64,000 nucleotides of DNA, taken from NCBI RefSeq assembly GCF_016469335.1, contig NZ_CP059888.1, positions 806,001 to 870,000 on the forward strand, written 5' to 3'. This stretch comes from Flocculibacter collagenilyticus (lineage in GTDB: Bacteria; Pseudomonadota; Gammaproteobacteria; Enterobacterales; Alteromonadaceae). Below the pieces are notes generated by a model. It did no database searches, was not told the DNA's origin, and saw only the letters and a list, made by a program, of their open reading frames with translations. The position numbers and the translations under genes are program-made. Positions 8,218 to 17,133 of the stretch are shown piece by piece; the first letter of the stretch is position 1; each line of letters opens with the position of its first letter.

Positions 8218-8676
8218 TTAACCTTGCGGCAGACGTTCCATCCCAATATGAGGGATATTATCTTCAAGGTACTCTTCACCAAGGCGGACGAAGTGATATT
8301 TTTCATAAAAATGCTGCAAATGTGATTGCGCCGAAATGTGGCAGGTATGCTTTGGCCAAGTTTTTTCTAATGTAGTAACGCCTAATGCTAATAGTTGATA
8401 ACCCAATCCTGAACCGCGATTGTCGGCTGATGTTGCGACTCTGCCAATGCTTGGCATATTTTCATAAGTGGTATTTGGTGGCAGTATACGTAGGTATGCA
8501 GCACAGGTATCTCCTTCCATCGCGAAAATATGAAGGGTATCAGGATGAGTATCAAAATTGTCTAAGTCTGGGTAGTAACAGGTTTGTTCTACCACAAATA
8601 CGTCAATTCTTAATTTTAAAAAGGCATATAACTCTTGGGTAGAGAGTTGATTAAATGGTTTCACGCACCACTGCAT
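8218..8676 (-). CDS. elaA: ElaA-type GNAT acetyltransferase
   Basis: A 152-residue protein from the ATG at 8676, chosen because AAGGAG lies 6 nt upstream; the longer frame to 8718 lacks one. It begins MQWCVKPFNQLSTQELYAFLKLR, with VFVVEQTCYYPDLDNFD, the hallmark of the ElaA branch of GNAT proteins, then the acetyl-CoA-binding segment VATSADNRGSGLGYQL. Usual ElaA length is about 150 residues. It acetylates an unknown acceptor. It is divergent from the YgjP-like gene and is downstream of, but not obviously co-transcribed with, anything else. Confidence 0.8.
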   Translation of the reverse strand: MQWCVKPFNQLSTQELYAFLKLRIDVFVVEQTCYYPDLDNFDTHPDTLHIFAMEGDTCAAYLRILPPNTTYENMPSIGRVATSADNRGSGLGYQLLALGVTTLEKTWPKHTCHISAQSHLQHFYEKYHFVRLGEEYLEDNIPHIGMERLPQG

Positions 8677-8807
8677 TTTATGCTCCTTAATGCACATCAG
8701 GTTCAGTATTTTGATCATTAGCTGCTATCATACACAGCACCATTTTAGACAACAATTTCTGATAGCATATTTATTAGCACTCACGTTGTATTTAGTAAGG
8801 CAGTTAA

Positions 8808-9629
8808 TTGATCGAGTATGTATTAAAGCGTTCTCATAAACGTAGAACCTTGGCCATTCAAGTAAAGCGCGGACAAGTGCAGGTAAATGCGCCAACAGCG
8901 GTGAGTGAGCAATTTATCGCGCAATTTGTGCAACAAAAGGCGCTGTGGATAGCTGAAAAAGTTCAACAGTCGTTACTGCTTATGCAAGAAGCCGAGCAGT
9001 TTCAAAAAAGTTATAAAAGCGGTGAGCGGTATGATTACTTAGGCAAAACGTATCGGCTTAAGATAGCAGTCTCATCACGCTATCGTATTGACTGGCCTGA
9101 TCATCATGTATACGAAAATGATTTACACGAAAATCATTTACTAGAAAGTCACTTATTAGAAAATCGTTTATTAGAAAAGCGTGAGCGAGAGAGCCAAACT
9201 ACACAGGAGCTGGAGCAGGAGCAGGAATTAGTGGTGTCTGTCCCCTCAAAATTTATGTTATCAGAAGAGCAATTAAGTGGTTATCTTAGTAAAAAAATTC
9301 CAGAAAGTTATCGACTACGCGCACAAGCGGTTATCACTGAACGCGTAGAATATTATGCGAGCGTGATGCAATTAACCCCGTCTAAATTACAATTTAAGCG
9401 CTATAAACGACGCTGGGGAAGTTGCAGTGCAGCAGGTGTAGTCAGTTTTAATTGGTTACTCATTATGGCGCCGCTGTGGGTCATTGACTATGTTGTGGTA
9501 CACGAGCTTTGCCATTTAAAAGAAATGAATCATTCAAATAAATTTTGGCGCTGGGTAGCGTGTTATTACCCAAACTATGCTGACGCAAAACACTGGCTAC
9601 AAACTAACGGCCATAGCTTGCAAGTTTAG
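8808..9629 (+). CDS. YgjP-like (SprT/M48-type) zinc metallopeptidase domain protein
   Basis: A 273-residue protein with a TTG start and AAGG about 8 nt upstream. The zinc motif is HELCHLKEMNH at residues 232-242 (HExxH plus a third His), near the typical RWGSCS segment at about 202-207 (YKRRWGSCSAAGVVSFNW). These are the hallmarks of YgjP / DUF45 proteins. It is longer than the usual 230-240 residues because of a charged insertion at about residues 98-145 that includes four 5-residue repeats. Substrate is unknown for the family. The downstream SDR gene follows after 38 bp and may be co-transcribed. Confidence 0.8.
   Translation: MIEYVLKRSHKRRTLAIQVKRGQVQVNAPTAVSEQFIAQFVQQKALWIAEKVQQSLLLMQEAEQFQKSYKSGERYDYLGKTYRLKIAVSSRYRIDWPDHHVYENDLHENHLLESHLLENRLLEKRERESQTTQELEQEQELVVSVPSKFMLSEEQLSGYLSKKIPESYRLRAQAVITERVEYYASVMQLTPSKLQFKRYKRRWGSCSAAGVVSFNWLLIMAPLWVIDYVVVHELCHLKEMNHSNKFWRWVACYYPNYADAKHWLQTNGHSLQV
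9114..9173 (+). repeat. Four 15-bp in-frame tandem repeats inside the YgjP-like gene
   Basis: Four degenerate copies of a 15-bp unit of the form GAAAATCATTTACTA run head to tail and encode ENDLH, ENHLL, ESHLL and ENRLL at residues 103-122. A fifth partial unit (GAAAAG) follows. The insertion lies between the N-terminal strands and the catalytic domain. Confidence 0.85.
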
Positions 9630-9667
9630 GTTAACAGACCCTAGTATTGACATAAAAGAGAAGAATA

Positions 9668-10396
9668 ATGAAAAAAGTATGTGTAGTGACAGGTGGTTCG
9701 GCTGGTATCGGTTTGAGCGTGGTGAAAAAGTTTCTGGCTGAATCATACCAAGTATTTAATTTAGATTTGCAGCCGGGCGAGTATGGTGAATTTATAAAAT
9801 GTAATGTGGCAAATGTTGCCGAAGTTGAAAGTGCAATAAACACCGTTCTTAATATTGCAGGAGGCATTTCTACGCTTGTTGCCAATGCCGGTATTTATTT
9901 TTCTGGCAACTTAGAAAACACCACAGAAAGTGACTTTGATAAAGTTATGGCCGTGAACGTAAAAGGCACTTATGCCACCTTGAAAGCGGTATTGCCATCA
10001 ATGCGAGAGCAGCAAGCAGGCAGTATTGTACTTATGTCGTCAGACCAAGCGTTTGTCGGTAAGCGTAATTCATTTGCATATAACATGAGTAAGGCAGCAG
10101 TTGCTGCAATGGCAAAAACAACCGCACTAGATTATGCCGAATTCAATATTCGTTGTAATGCGGTATGCCCTGGCACAATAGAAACACCGCTTTACCATCA
10201 GGCCATTCATAATTACTGCCAACGAAGCGGAGCTGATAAAGACGCGGTATACCGTGAAGAAAATGCTCTGCAACCGATTGGTAGGGTAGGGCAGCCAGAA
10301 GAAGTGGCTGAACTGGTTTACTTTTTAGCGAGTGAAAAAGCCAGTTTTATTACTGGCAGTTTGCACTCAATTGATGGTGGTTATACTACCCAATAA
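9668..10396 (+). CDS. SDR-family NAD(P)-dependent oxidoreductase
   Basis: A 242-residue classical short-chain dehydrogenase. The cofactor loop TGGSAGIG is at residues 8-15, NAG is in LVANAGIYF, and the catalytic pair is Y138 and K142 (YNMSK) with a serine in LMSSDQ. PGTIETPLY and the ending GSLHSIDGGYTTQ resemble 2-keto-3-deoxy-L-fuconate dehydrogenases. A fuconolactonase-like hydrolase follows 127 bp downstream, so a sugar-acid pathway is plausible. The substrate is not fixed by sequence alone; other SDRs share these endings. Confidence 0.85.
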   Translation: MKKVCVVTGGSAGIGLSVVKKFLAESYQVFNLDLQPGEYGEFIKCNVANVAEVESAINTVLNIAGGISTLVANAGIYFSGNLENTTESDFDKVMAVNVKGTYATLKAVLPSMREQQAGSIVLMSSDQAFVGKRNSFAYNMSKAAVAAMAKTTALDYAEFNIRCNAVCPGTIETPLYHQAIHNYCQRSGADKDAVYREENALQPIGRVGQPEEVAELVYFLASEKASFITGSLHSIDGGYTTQ

Positions 10397-10523
10397 CAGG
10401 TATTGTATATTTTCTTATTGGATAACCAGTCCTTTGAAGTAATAAAAGAAAGTTCAATAAGTGTTTGATATAAAAATTAAATGTTTATAAGAATAACTAA
10501 ATACAACAAAGGAGCTTACTGTA

Positions 10524-11411
10524 ATGCAGATTGTTGATCCTCACCTTCATTTAATTAATGTAAAGCAAGGCAAATACGATTGGTTACAGTTAAATAATCC
10601 CCCTCATTGGCCTTTAAAGTCGCACATTCCGCATAATGCTGACGAAGCAGCCATCACACTTAGTGCGCCCTTTGAACTCAAAGGGTTTGTGCATATTGAG
10701 GCAGGTTTTGATAACAACGAACCGTGGCGAGAAATCGATTGGTTAGAGCAGCATTGCAAATTACCGTTTAAAAGTATCGCTTATGCAGACTTAAGCTCTA
10801 TTAGCAGCATTCAAACAATAAAGCGTTTATGTAACTATCAATCCGTGGTTGGTATTCGTCATATTCTAGACGAAGACGCGGTACGTTTGTTAAGTAAAAC
10901 CAGTTTTAGAACAAGCTTACAGTTTATGGCTGAACAAGGATTAATGTTTGAAGCACAATTGAACTTAAGCGACCAAAAAGCGGTAGCGTTGCTCGCAAAG
11001 GTTATTAAAGAAACTGCGGGGTTAAAAGTCACAATAAATCATGCAGGCTTTCCGTTCCATGGAGCGACGGACTGTTGGCAAGCGGGTATTGAAACGTTAG
11101 CGCAGTTTTCACGGGTGGCCATAAAGTGCTCAGGTTTAGAGATGATGGAGCAACCTTACACAATTCATGGACTACAACGCATTTTGCTCAGCCTCATGGC
11201 GTACTTTTCAGAAAATAGAGTTATGCTTGCCAGTAATTTTCCTGTCTTAACCATGGCAATGGGTTATCAAAATTTTTGGCATTTGTGTGCCGAATTAGAG
11301 TTTGACGAGTTCATACTAAATAAGCTTATGTTCACTAATGCGCAACAATGGTACGACATTGACTTTGCTGCCGTACCAGAAGCCAAATTAGAAACTCATG
11401 GTTATGCTTAA
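10524..11411 (+). CDS. Amidohydrolase family protein, fuconolactonase-like (COG3618 type)
   Basis: A 295-residue TIM-barrel hydrolase with AAGGAG about 8 nt before the ATG. It begins MQIVDPHLHL (the DxHxH metal site), has WREIDWLEQ, the VGIRH strand, INHAGFPF and, near the end, LASNFPV where many relatives have SDWP or SNFPV. Family members hydrolyse lactones such as L-fucono-lactone. Together with the preceding SDR it could form two steps of a sugar-acid route, but no kinase, dehydratase or aldolase is present here. Function is inferred. Confidence 0.7.
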   Translation: MQIVDPHLHLINVKQGKYDWLQLNNPPHWPLKSHIPHNADEAAITLSAPFELKGFVHIEAGFDNNEPWREIDWLEQHCKLPFKSIAYADLSSISSIQTIKRLCNYQSVVGIRHILDEDAVRLLSKTSFRTSLQFMAEQGLMFEAQLNLSDQKAVALLAKVIKETAGLKVTINHAGFPFHGATDCWQAGIETLAQFSRVAIKCSGLEMMEQPYTIHGLQRILLSLMAYFSENRVMLASNFPVLTMAMGYQNFWHLCAELEFDEFILNKLMFTNAQQWYDIDFAAVPEAKLETHGYA

Positions 11412-11428
11412 TACTGCATAGCCATGAG
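11395..11428. terminator. Hairpin overlapping the amidohydrolase stop codon
   Basis: A 13-bp stem with one wobble: CTCATGGTTATGC (11395-11407) pairs with 11416-11428. The TAA stop lies in the loop. It separates the hydrolase from the convergent MFS gene. There is no clear T-run. Confidence 0.4.
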
Positions 11429-11456
11429 CATATTATAGTGTTCACACATTCTTCTA

Positions 11457-12719
11457 TTATTGAAGGTCGGCTTCGCCGTTGATGCTTTCAGTGGCTAAAT
11501 TGTCAAAAACAGGGCGTTTGGCCGAGTTAATTAAATGATATAAGCCAAATACAGCTAAACCTAATACGAATGTAAATCCGTAAAGAATGGGGCCACTTAA
11601 GAATGAGAGAATGACACCACCAATATAGGGGCCGATTGCGAATCCGATTGAATAGAAAGCGGCAGCGCCAAAGTACACCCCTTTCATGTGTGGTGGTGCA
11701 ATCCTGTCAATCTGAATATTCATATTAGGAAATAAAATACTTTCGCCCAGCGCCAAAATAAAAACAGCAATAATCCATCCCGCATACCAATCAATAGGAT
11801 TAAGTGCAAATACCAGTTGGGATAAAGTCAGCAAACCCATGCCAGAATAAATTCTTTGATTCAACGTCCAACCAGCCATTAATCGCATCAGAATGAACTG
11901 AAAAACAATAATTGTAATGGCATTGGTAAACAACAGCACACTGATTAACTCAATGACCTCAGGCACGCCTTCACGTGAAAGATATTGCACTAATGACGTA
12001 TCTACATGAGAGTAAATAAACATCACAATAATGTTGGCAAGTATTAATAGTAAAAACACATGATCTTGAAGCAGGATTCGACATGTTTGCCTTAATGATG
12101 CAGTGTTAACATGCTGCTGAGTCGCTTGGTATGCCGTATGTTTAAAGGTATACATTACTGCTATTGTTAATACAAAAAAGATCCCAGCTGTCATATTAAA
12201 GGTAGATTGTTGCGCGGTCAGGCCTAACCAAACACCAGCTAGTGGACCAACAGCTGCGCCTACATTAACCACCCAATAACGCAGTTGAAATGCATAATCT
12301 CTAGCGGTGGTGTCGGGTAATAAATCGCTAATTAATGCCTTGGCAGGTGGCTCCCAAATTTCTTTACTGATAGAACAAAGTGCGATGGCAACAACATACC
12401 CTGTGATCGTATTTACCGATGCCATTAAAGCAAAAGCGATCATTGACAAGATGCCTGCACTAACAAGCATTAATTTACGGCCTACTTTATCGGTTAATGC
12501 ACCGCTATAAAAACCAACAATTACTGCTGAGAGAGCAGAGCCAGTTAGCACTAAACCTATTTCCCATTCGTTAAGGCCAAAATTCTGATATAACAAAATC
12601 GCCAAAAATGGCCAAACCATGTAAAAGGTACCGCGTGAGAAAAATACACCAATAATCAGTACCCAAACCATAGCTGGAAACTGTTTAGTAATGTGAAATA
12701 ATCCTTTTTCTTTCATCAT
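11457..12719 (-). CDS. MFS transporter, 12-TM (MdtH-like)
   Basis: About 420 residues with roughly twelve hydrophobic helices. The MFS loop 2-3 motif is seen as GALTDKVGRKLML. The start at 12719 (MMKEKGLFH) is preferred because GAG precedes it and the first helix follows directly; the frame extends to a GTG at 12785 with no ribosome site. It resembles MdtH-type multidrug exporters, but the substrate cannot be read from the sequence. It is convergent with the hydrolase and is not obviously co-transcribed with any gene. Confidence 0.75.
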   Translation of the reverse strand: MMKEKGLFHITKQFPAMVWVLIIGVFFSRGTFYMVWPFLAILLYQNFGLNEWEIGLVLTGSALSAVIVGFYSGALTDKVGRKLMLVSAGILSMIAFALMASVNTITGYVVAIALCSISKEIWEPPAKALISDLLPDTTARDYAFQLRYWVVNVGAAVGPLAGVWLGLTAQQSTFNMTAGIFFVLTIAVMYTFKHTAYQATQQHVNTASLRQTCRILLQDHVFLLLILANIIVMFIYSHVDTSLVQYLSREGVPEVIELISVLLFTNAITIIVFQFILMRLMAGWTLNQRIYSGMGLLTLSQLVFALNPIDWYAGWIIAVFILALGESILFPNMNIQIDRIAPPHMKGVYFGAAAFYSIGFAIGPYIGGVILSFLSGPILYGFTFVLGLAVFGLYHLINSAKRPVFDNLATESINGEADLQ

Positions 12720-12896
12720 CTGCTCGACATTAAATTGAATGCTGAAGGTGTCTTTTGTGTCGTCCAGCAACACAAAAGAATACACTTTGAGTATACAAGG
12801 TAATTTAAATAAATAATAAGCTTTATTTATTTAACTGCAAACAATGTTAAAACAAACGGCCGTTAGTCTGTGAAGTAACCGTTACCGACAATTACC

Positions 12897-14330
12897 CTAA
12901 TCAGCACAAATGGTATGCCCAGCAGGACAGCTGCCTTCTTTGTAGTTGTTAGTTATTTGCTGTAACTGTTTCAGCGATAACACACCCGTACCGTGTACAT
13001 AAGTGAAGTGCTGAACATCAATGTCTAGCGCTTCAATCGCCTGTCTAAATGACATCGTTCTCTTATCTGCAGAAGGTACAGAGTTCAAAAGGTTCGTACC
13101 AAATTCATCCATTGTGTACACCAATTTTGCATCAGGAACGTAAAATAATAGAAAATGATCAGAGGTCACTGTTGATATGTCGAACACACGTACTTTGCCC
13201 TCTGCAAGGTTTAGCTCACCGTCAACAAACACAAATCGCTCGTCAGGCAGTGGCGTATTGAATTGTGTTTTCAGTGATGGCAGGTGGCTTTTAATTGTAA
13301 CAAAGTCAGCACCCATCGCAGCGGCTTCATTTATGCCTCCCATATGACCCTGATGTTCAGGTACTATCACGTATTTAGCTGGTTTATCGGCCTTAATTTT
13401 ATTATTCACAGCTTGTAATCGTTCTTTAAAACCTGGCAGAGTACCGGCTCCAATAAAGTGATTACCAGCGTCAACAAATAATGAGGATCTATTACCTAAT
13501 CCTGCAATATATACACCGTCACTAAGCTCTGTTACCGTCATTTTTGAATTATCTCTCATGCCTTCAAGTGGTTTTGTAGCATTAGGTAAAGTAAACGCAG
13601 TAGCAACATTTGGATTAACCTCTATGGAGCGTGATAATGTCATCATAACGGCTTGTTCATTACGAAATTGGTTGGTGTCAGAGGCATATGTGACTCCGTT
13701 CGTTTTTCGGTATTCTGAGTAAATATATTTTGTGCTATTAGGAAGGTGCATTTGGGAAATCAGGCCAGTGGCCTTGTTAACATAAAGGGTCACTTTAGTT
13801 TTGCCGCTGATTTTAAAGCTTAATTTGTCATGAGCTTGGGTTGATAATGTAGTTGTTCCCTCATACATGGCGGTACTTTTACTGTCTAACAGTGAGCGCA
13901 CAACGGTTGTGTCTAATAGTCGCATCATGCCTGCACCAACGTTGTTCTGGTTAAGATCAGGACGAATAACATGAGAACCACGTAAATAGTTGATACTCCA
14001 GCCAGTTTTTCCGTCGAACATGATTTCACTGAGGCGCTTACCTCTTGCTTGAACACTCCAGTTTTTAACTGACTTTTTGTTCTGCTCAAAGTCAACGGTT
14101 AGTGTAGAATGCAGCCGTGATACTGCGTCTAGTCCTGGCCGAACACCGCCATTTTTAGTAATCGTTTTATATCGATCATGGACAATTAAGGATTTCATCG
14201 AGGTAAGCGCTTTACCACCGTAAGCTTCAACAATATTGTCGATAACCTCTTGCGCTTTATCATTGCCAGCCGAAGCTGTAAGGGTAGTGAAAAAACATAT
14301 TGCAATACATAGTCTGCATAGAAGTTGCAT
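12897..14330 (-). CDS. Secreted protein with degenerate metallo-beta-lactamase-like domain
   Basis: A 477-residue protein with a signal peptide (MQLLCRLCIAICFFTTLTASA). The first half is a LolA/DUF-like beta region (AYGGKALTSMKSL...), as in many secreted MBL-fold proteins. The second half (about 265-470) follows the MBL pattern, ELSDGVYIAGLGNRSSLFVDAG and then VPEHQGHMGG at residues 323-332. The expected HxHxDH metal site is P-E-H-Q-G-H: the first His and the Asp are lost while H326 and H329 remain. A normal di-zinc hydrolase activity is thus unlikely. Role unknown; periplasmic binding or scaffold function is possible. It is a single-gene unit. Confidence 0.65.
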   Translation of the reverse strand: MQLLCRLCIAICFFTTLTASAGNDKAQEVIDNIVEAYGGKALTSMKSLIVHDRYKTITKNGGVRPGLDAVSRLHSTLTVDFEQNKKSVKNWSVQARGKRLSEIMFDGKTGWSINYLRGSHVIRPDLNQNNVGAGMMRLLDTTVVRSLLDSKSTAMYEGTTTLSTQAHDKLSFKISGKTKVTLYVNKATGLISQMHLPNSTKYIYSEYRKTNGVTYASDTNQFRNEQAVMMTLSRSIEVNPNVATAFTLPNATKPLEGMRDNSKMTVTELSDGVYIAGLGNRSSLFVDAGNHFIGAGTLPGFKERLQAVNNKIKADKPAKYVIVPEHQGHMGGINEAAAMGADFVTIKSHLPSLKTQFNTPLPDERFVFVDGELNLAEGKVRVFDISTVTSDHFLLFYVPDAKLVYTMDEFGTNLLNSVPSADKRTMSFRQAIEALDIDVQHFTYVHGTGVLSLKQLQQITNNYKEGSCPAGHTICAD

Positions 14331-14512
14331 TTTTTACCTCCGTACTTTTTTATTGTTACTGTTGCATAATCTATTGTGACTTTCAAAATATCGGCAGGCT
14401 GGTTTTAGAAAATTATGTAATTATTCTTTTCTGCACTTTTTATAGGGCGTGCTATAGGGCGTATTGAGTGTGATTTTGCTTTTTCATCATAATGGTAGAG
14501 AAGATGTATAAT

Positions 14513-14549
14513 AAAAAGCCTCTACTCAAAAATCTTCAAGTAGAGGCTT
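14513..14549 (-). terminator. Rho-independent terminator of the PspA/flotillin operon
   Basis: On the minus strand AAGCCTCTACT, a 12-nt loop and AGTAGAGGCTT are followed by TTTAT, 30 nt after the flotillin stop. The stem is 11 bp and perfect. Confidence 0.85.
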
Positions 14550-14578
14550 AATAAATTAACATACTGATTTTTTGTTAA

Positions 14579-16387
14579 TTATGCAGGTTTATCTTGCTCC
14601 GGCATATCAGACGTTGGTTTGTTAATTTTAGCTGGCTCGTTATTGGATAAGCTTAAATCAACGTCAGTCATTGACGTGGTTGCCTGATTGATTAATTGGC
14701 TATTACCGCTTACCAAGTCATTCAATGTACCATTTTCTTTGTCGACTAAATTTAGTTCACGAAGCATGGCATCAACTAATGGTGCATTGGCGCGGTAGTT
14801 AAGGGCGGCACCCGTCACTTGCTCTGCGAAGTTACCGGTTGTTGCTGCGTTATTACTACCACCAGAATTGCTACCACCAGACATTGTACCAGCGCCCGAA
14901 CCGTAGCCTTGAAGAATTTTGATACCATCAATATTTTCAAGTGGCTTAACCGCATTGGCAACAATTTCTGGCAAGGCTTGAAGAATAGCTAATGATTTCT
15001 TCAATTCAATTTGATCTAAGCTAAGCATGTTATCTGCTTCATGCATTGCTTGTTTACCAGCTGCCTGAACGGCTAATTTTTTCTCGTCAGCTTCTACCAT
15101 CACGATGGTTGCTTCTGCTTCCGCTTTAGCTTTAATTTGGATGGCTTCAGCGTGATCCAGTGCAGCTTGTTTTTCAGCGGTTGCTTGAACAGTAACACCT
15201 ACCGCTTCTCGCTCAGCGACTTTCATTGCGTCGATTACTTCAATTTGCTTCAAACGTTCGGCTTGCGCAACTTGCTTGGCAGTAACAACCGACTCTTCTT
15301 TTTCAACTTTGGTTTTTTCTGCTTCTGCCGCTTTAGCACGTGCCGCAGATTCTTCTTCTGATTTAACCGCAACGGCGATTTTCTTTTCTTGCTCAGCAAC
15401 TTCAATATCACGCTGTTGTTGAATACGCGCTTCTTCTAAGGCTTTTACTTTTTCAATATTTCTACGTGCAAGATCTTTATCTTTTTCAATCTCAGCAGAC
15501 TCAATTGCTTTTTCTTTTTCAATTTCAGCTTGTCGCTCTTCACGAGACTTATCTTCACGTGTTTTTACAATTTCAGCATGTTGCGCAGCACGTAAAAACT
15601 CTAGCTCTTTTTGTTGCGCTAGTTTTGCTTCTTCTTCATCTTTTTTGATGTCGAGTGTTTCACGCTCAGCTTCAAGGTTACGGCGCTCTATTGCAACGCG
15701 GTTAGTTTGCTCAACGTCATTGGTTTCTTTTTTCTTCTCTTCAATGATACGCGCAAGTTTTGCTCTACCTTCAGCGTCAAAGGCGTTGTTCTCATTAAAG
15801 TAGTTTAAATCTGTTTGGTCGAATCCAGTTAAAGAAACAGACTCAAGCTCTAAACCATTTTTTTCTAAATCATTAGCCACGTTAGTTTGTACCTTTTGTA
15901 CAAAATCAGCACGCTGTTCATGCATTTCTGTCATGGTCATTTCTGCCGCAACCGCACGAAGTACGTCAACAAACTTTGACTCCATTAGTTTTTTAACTTC
16001 TTCAACACGTGTTGTTCTTGTACCTAACGTTTGCGCCGCCATGGCAATAGACTCGCTATTAGGTGCAACGCGCAAATAGAAATCTGCTTTTACGTCAACA
16101 CGAAGGCGATCTTTAGTGATCAATGCTTCAGATTGTATTTTTTCAACTTCAATACGTAAGGTGTTCATGTTGACAGGAATGGTGTCGTGTAAAACGGGAA
16201 GTACGATGGCGCCGCCATCTTTTACTACTTTTTCACCACCTAGACCAGTACGAACAAACGAGGTTTCTTTTGTCGCGCGGTTGTATAACTTGGCAAAAAT
16301 TAAACCAATGGTGAGGAGTGCAACGACTGCTGCACCTACAATAATCATAGTAAATTCTAGATTGCCAGGAGCTAAAGAAGAATCCAT
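14579..16387 (-). CDS. yqiK: Flotillin / SPFH-domain membrane protein (YqiK-like)
   Basis: A 602-residue protein with an N-terminal membrane helix (about residues 12-32), an SPFH/band-7 domain (about 45-215, with ALITKDRLRVDVKADFYLRV), a very long Glu/Lys/Ala coiled coil (about 215-480) and a Gly/Ser-rich C-terminus. These are the features of YqiK-type bacterial flotillins. Such proteins build membrane microdomains. It is the last gene of a four-gene minus-strand operon with a PspA homologue and an OB-fold membrane protein, which points to membrane integrity under stress. The length fits family members. Confidence 0.85.
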   Translation of the reverse strand: MDSSLAPGNLEFTMIIVGAAVVALLTIGLIFAKLYNRATKETSFVRTGLGGEKVVKDGGAIVLPVLHDTIPVNMNTLRIEVEKIQSEALITKDRLRVDVKADFYLRVAPNSESIAMAAQTLGTRTTRVEEVKKLMESKFVDVLRAVAAEMTMTEMHEQRADFVQKVQTNVANDLEKNGLELESVSLTGFDQTDLNYFNENNAFDAEGRAKLARIIEEKKKETNDVEQTNRVAIERRNLEAERETLDIKKDEEEAKLAQQKELEFLRAAQHAEIVKTREDKSREERQAEIEKEKAIESAEIEKDKDLARRNIEKVKALEEARIQQQRDIEVAEQEKKIAVAVKSEEESAARAKAAEAEKTKVEKEESVVTAKQVAQAERLKQIEVIDAMKVAEREAVGVTVQATAEKQAALDHAEAIQIKAKAEAEATIVMVEADEKKLAVQAAGKQAMHEADNMLSLDQIELKKSLAILQALPEIVANAVKPLENIDGIKILQGYGSGAGTMSGGSNSGGSNNAATTGNFAEQVTGAALNYRANAPLVDAMLRELNLVDKENGTLNDLVSGNSQLINQATTSMTDVDLSLSNNEPAKINKPTSDMPEQDKPA

Positions 16388-16465
16388 ATAAAAGTTTCCT
16401 TATTTTGTTTATTGGACTTGTGTTTCGTATTTAATGTTATTGTGAATATGTAAGCTGTGTAGCGG

Positions 16466-17107
16466 CTACGCATTATATTTTGTTGCTAACCACACACTTT
16501 CTTTTTTATCGATAAGTAGCACTTGGGTGCCCTGTGTAAATTCGTCATCAGCAATAGCAGGCTCAACCATTACATAGTGCTTTTGTTTAAAATGATCGGT
16601 TACAACGGCTTCTGCTGCATACCCCTGTTTGGCGGTACCAATTGTTATCGTGCCTACTTGGCCACTAAAGGTATTCTTACTTACCGCCGAGGACTCATTT
16701 TTAGGCATTACTTTAGCGAGGGCCGCGCCCAACCAATGTGTACTGAAAAGCGCTGCTATGGTTGCGATAGGAATGCTAATAAAGGTGGATAATGACTGTG
16801 AAAAAATGTGATGGCTGGTAAAATTAAGGCTGTAGCCGACCAGTGCAAAGCTGACAAGTAATAAGGTTAACCAAACTAAAAGTGGTAGCTTGTCTAAGCA
16901 CAGCCAGCCTAAAATAGCGGTTAGGCCACCTTCCGTCACACTTGAGTCTGCATCCATGTCAACGTCAACATCTAATAGGTTGTCAAGAATGCTAAGGATG
17001 GATGCTCCAATAAGCATTCCTATGCCTTCGATTAGGCCTATAACGCACATAATGCCAAGCGCTACAGTGAAATAAATATTTTGGTTTGAAAAAATAAACT
17101 CGAACAT
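16466..17107 (-). CDS. yqiJ: YqiJ-like membrane protein with C-terminal OB-fold
   Basis: A 213-residue protein with three to four N-terminal hydrophobic helices (about 11-40, 62-90, 98-125) and a soluble beta-rich C-terminus (GQVGTITIGTAKQG..., QVLLIDKK) typical of the NfeD/YqiJ OB-fold. AAGGA stands 7 nt before the ATG. NfeD-type OB proteins pair with SPFH proteins, here the flotillin 78 bp downstream. Inferred role: partner or regulator of flotillin assemblies in the inner membrane. Confidence 0.8.
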   Translation of the reverse strand: MFEFIFSNQNIYFTVALGIMCVIGLIEGIGMLIGASILSILDNLLDVDVDMDADSSVTEGGLTAILGWLCLDKLPLLVWLTLLLVSFALVGYSLNFTSHHIFSQSLSTFISIPIATIAALFSTHWLGAALAKVMPKNESSAVSKNTFSGQVGTITIGTAKQGYAAEAVVTDHFKQKHYVMVEPAIADDEFTQGTQVLLIDKKESVWLATKYNA

Positions 17108-17133
17108 ATTAGTATCCTTGATTAATTCAGCAA

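Noticed and set aside
15137-15648. Plus-strand ORFs rich in Phe and Leu opposite the flotillin gene
   Set aside because: They are the complement of the Glu/Lys/Ala coiled-coil codons.
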